37,705 nt of DNA. It comes from an uncultured Alphaproteobacteria bacterium (GTDB lineage Bacteria > Pseudomonadota > Alphaproteobacteria > HIMB59). The notes below the pieces were generated by a model, which worked only from the letters and a program-made list of their open reading frames with translations, made no database searches and was not told the DNA's origin. Where the stretch lies: NCBI GenBank assembly GCA_902522585.1, contig CABYWI010000006.1:1-37705 (forward strand), read 5' to 3'. How positions within the stretch are numbered: position 1 is the first letter of the stretch; the number at the start of each line of letters is the position of its first letter. The position numbers and the translations under genes are program-made. This document shows positions 35,986-37,705 of this stretch, in pieces.

Positions 35986-37286
35986 CAAATTAACCGGTCC
36001 TGAAATCCAATCAGCTGTCTGTTAACAATAACATCAGATTTTTTTAAAGGTCGAAGCAGCTCAATTCCCTCTAAGCTAATACATCTACTCAACGCCACAT
36101 AGAGTTGACCTGGAGCGAAGGAGCCCTGACTCATATCAATAATTACTTTTTCAAATGTTTGACCTTGACTTTTATGGATGGTAATTGCCCAAGCCAGTCT
36201 CATTGGATACTGCTTAAACGAACCTGTAACATTTTCTAAAACTTCTTGTTGATCATCATCATAAGAATATTGAATTCGATCCCACTTCTCTTTTTTTACC
36301 TCATAGATTTTATGATTAATTTTAACTTTAATCTTTTTTTCAGCAATTTCATGAATGGTTCCTATCGAACCATTAACCCACCTCTTCTCGGGATCGTTCT
36401 TGATCATAATCACTTGCGCCCCTTTTTTAAGTTTGAGTACCTCATCGGTTGGAAATAGTTCTTTGTAAAACTGTCCTGTGGCTTGGGCTCGATAAGAGAA
36501 TTCCTCACTACTTAATTGTTTCAAATAATTTTGATTAATGCTGCTAGCCCTTGCATTGGTTGTGGTTAGGATAATCTTTCCCTCGTCCATTTCAAAATTT
36601 TCCACCAATGAGTTATTAAGGTTATCAATTTGAGAACTAGTAATTGAACCGTCACGAACAGCATTCAAAAGATAGATAAAATGATCGTCTGTTTGTCTAT
36701 AAATGCTTTGTAATTCAAGAGTTTTAAACTGTGCATCTTGGAATATATTTGAATGGAAGAAAAATTGACCATTAGGGTAAATTCGCTCTAGTAAACTAGA
36801 CTCATCCATATTGACAACAGGGGGTAATTGAAAGAGGTCTCCAAAAACGACTAACTGAACCCCTCCAAAAGGTTGGGTTAATTTTTTGCGATGGACACGA
36901 AGAGAGTAATCAATTGCATCAAAGACATCGGCACGGACCATGGATATCTCATCAATAATCAGAGTTTCAAGATTTTGAATTAATTCTACCTGTCTTACTT
37001 TTTTAATATGACGAGTTTGAATGACCTTAGGGGGAAAGCCAAAGAAAGAATGAATAGTCTGACCTTTGACTCGAATAGCCGCTACGCCTGTGGGAGCAAG
37101 AACGGCAGTATTTTTTTGGGTGACTGATCGGAAATAAGCAAGGAGCGTAGACTTCCCACTTCCAGCTTTGCCAGTAATATAAAAATGATCTTTAGTATTT
37201 TCTATTTGTTCGACAATCGACTCAAACTCCTCACTGAGAATAAAGTCATCAGGAAGAAGACTGTTGTAATTTTTCTTATAACCCAT
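35985..37286 (-). CDS. PIF1-like / AAA superfamily-1 helicase
   Basis: YITGKAGSGKSTLLAYFR, VLAPTGVAAIRVKGQTIHSFF, LIIDEISMVRADVFDAID, VFGDLFQLPPV, MRLAWAITIHKSQGQTFEKVIIDM. Confidence 0.93.
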   Translation of the reverse strand: MGYKKNYNSLLPDDFILSEEFESIVEQIENTKDHFYITGKAGSGKSTLLAYFRSVTQKNTAVLAPTGVAAIRVKGQTIHSFFGFPPKVIQTRHIKKVRQVELIQNLETLIIDEISMVRADVFDAIDYSLRVHRKKLTQPFGGVQLVVFGDLFQLPPVVNMDESSLLERIYPNGQFFFHSNIFQDAQFKTLELQSIYRQTDDHFIYLLNAVRDGSITSSQIDNLNNSLVENFEMDEGKIILTTTNARASSINQNYLKQLSSEEFSYRAQATGQFYKELFPTDEVLKLKKGAQVIMIKNDPEKRWVNGSIGTIHEIAEKKIKVKINHKIYEVKKEKWDRIQYSYDDDQQEVLENVTGSFKQYPMRLAWAITIHKSQGQTFEKVIIDMSQGSFAPGQLYVALSRCISLEGIELLRPLKKSDVIVNRQLIGFQDRLI

Positions 37287-37705
37287 CCATAATCTCTTTG
37301 ATCATTAAAAAACACTCCTTGACTGTCCCTTTTTGAATTTGCAGTCGAGATAAACTCGATGAAAACTGAAGTTTTTTGACATAAATTATTTTTTGATAAC
37401 ACACCCCTGAATAAACAAGACCTACAGGCTTTGTTTTAGTTCCTCCTCCAGGTCCTGCCACCCCAGTTGTAGAAAGAGTTAGTTGGCATTTTGAAATTTT
37501 AGCTAAATTAAAACACATCTGAGCGCAAACTTGTCGGCTCACCGCTCCATTTCGACGAAGAGTTTCGGGGCTAACTTTTAAAAACTTGCTTTTCGCATCA
37601 TTCGCATAGGTAATCATTCCATTTTGATAGATAGCTGAAACCCCAGGATAAGAAGTAAAGGCTGCAGCCAGCAAACCCCCCGTACAAGACTCAGCTGTCC
37701 CTACG
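37276..37705 (-). CDS. CinA-family amidohydrolase (CinA C-terminal domain), partial at right edge
   Basis: Frame stays open to the edge: VGTAESCTGGLLAAAFTSYPGVSAIYQNGMITY...TGVAGPGGGTKTKPVGLVY. Confidence 0.9.
   Translation of the reverse strand, partial: VGTAESCTGGLLAAAFTSYPGVSAIYQNGMITYANDAKSKFLKVSPETLRRNGAVSRQVCAQMCFNLAKISKCQLTLSTTGVAGPGGGTKTKPVGLVYSGVCYQKIIYVKKLQFSSSLSRLQIQKGTVKECFLMIKEIMDGL

Overview
This AT-rich 37.7 kb window is gene-dense and looks like the chromosome of a marine alphaproteobacterium. That lineage guess is an inference from gene families and composition only. Most of it is ordinary: MFS, BioY, transaldolase, MsrB, ExoI, RmlA, SbmA/BacA-like, CysE plus YeeE/YedE halves, Amt/P-II, a voltage-gated ion channel, a DUF1501/DUF1800 pair, an ABC-2 exporter, AlaX, a PIF1-like helicase and CinA. 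No rRNA, tRNA, CRISPR array or transposase was recognised. The most interesting part is a same-strand block at about 12.6-25.5 kb. It holds a glycine-betaine-type ABC importer, an aldehyde dehydrogenase, an M19-like protein without the usual N-terminal HxD motif, an uncharacterised 551-aa protein coupled to a DUF3726-like protein, a DmdA/GcvT-like methyltransferase, an MFS transporter, a RidA-like protein, a gamma-butyrobetaine-hydroxylase-like dioxygenase without the N-terminal Cys motif, and an enolase-superfamily protein with non-canonical active-site residues. I propose it as an uncharacterised uptake and catabolic system for a methylated (betaine or sulfonium) osmolyte. Four small ORFs missing from the ORF track are also proposed: a 27-aa very basic bS22/mS38-like peptide, a 53-aa Cys-pair protein, and single-TM proteins of 45 and 58 aa. 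A structured intergenic element lies at about 4.37-4.52 kb.
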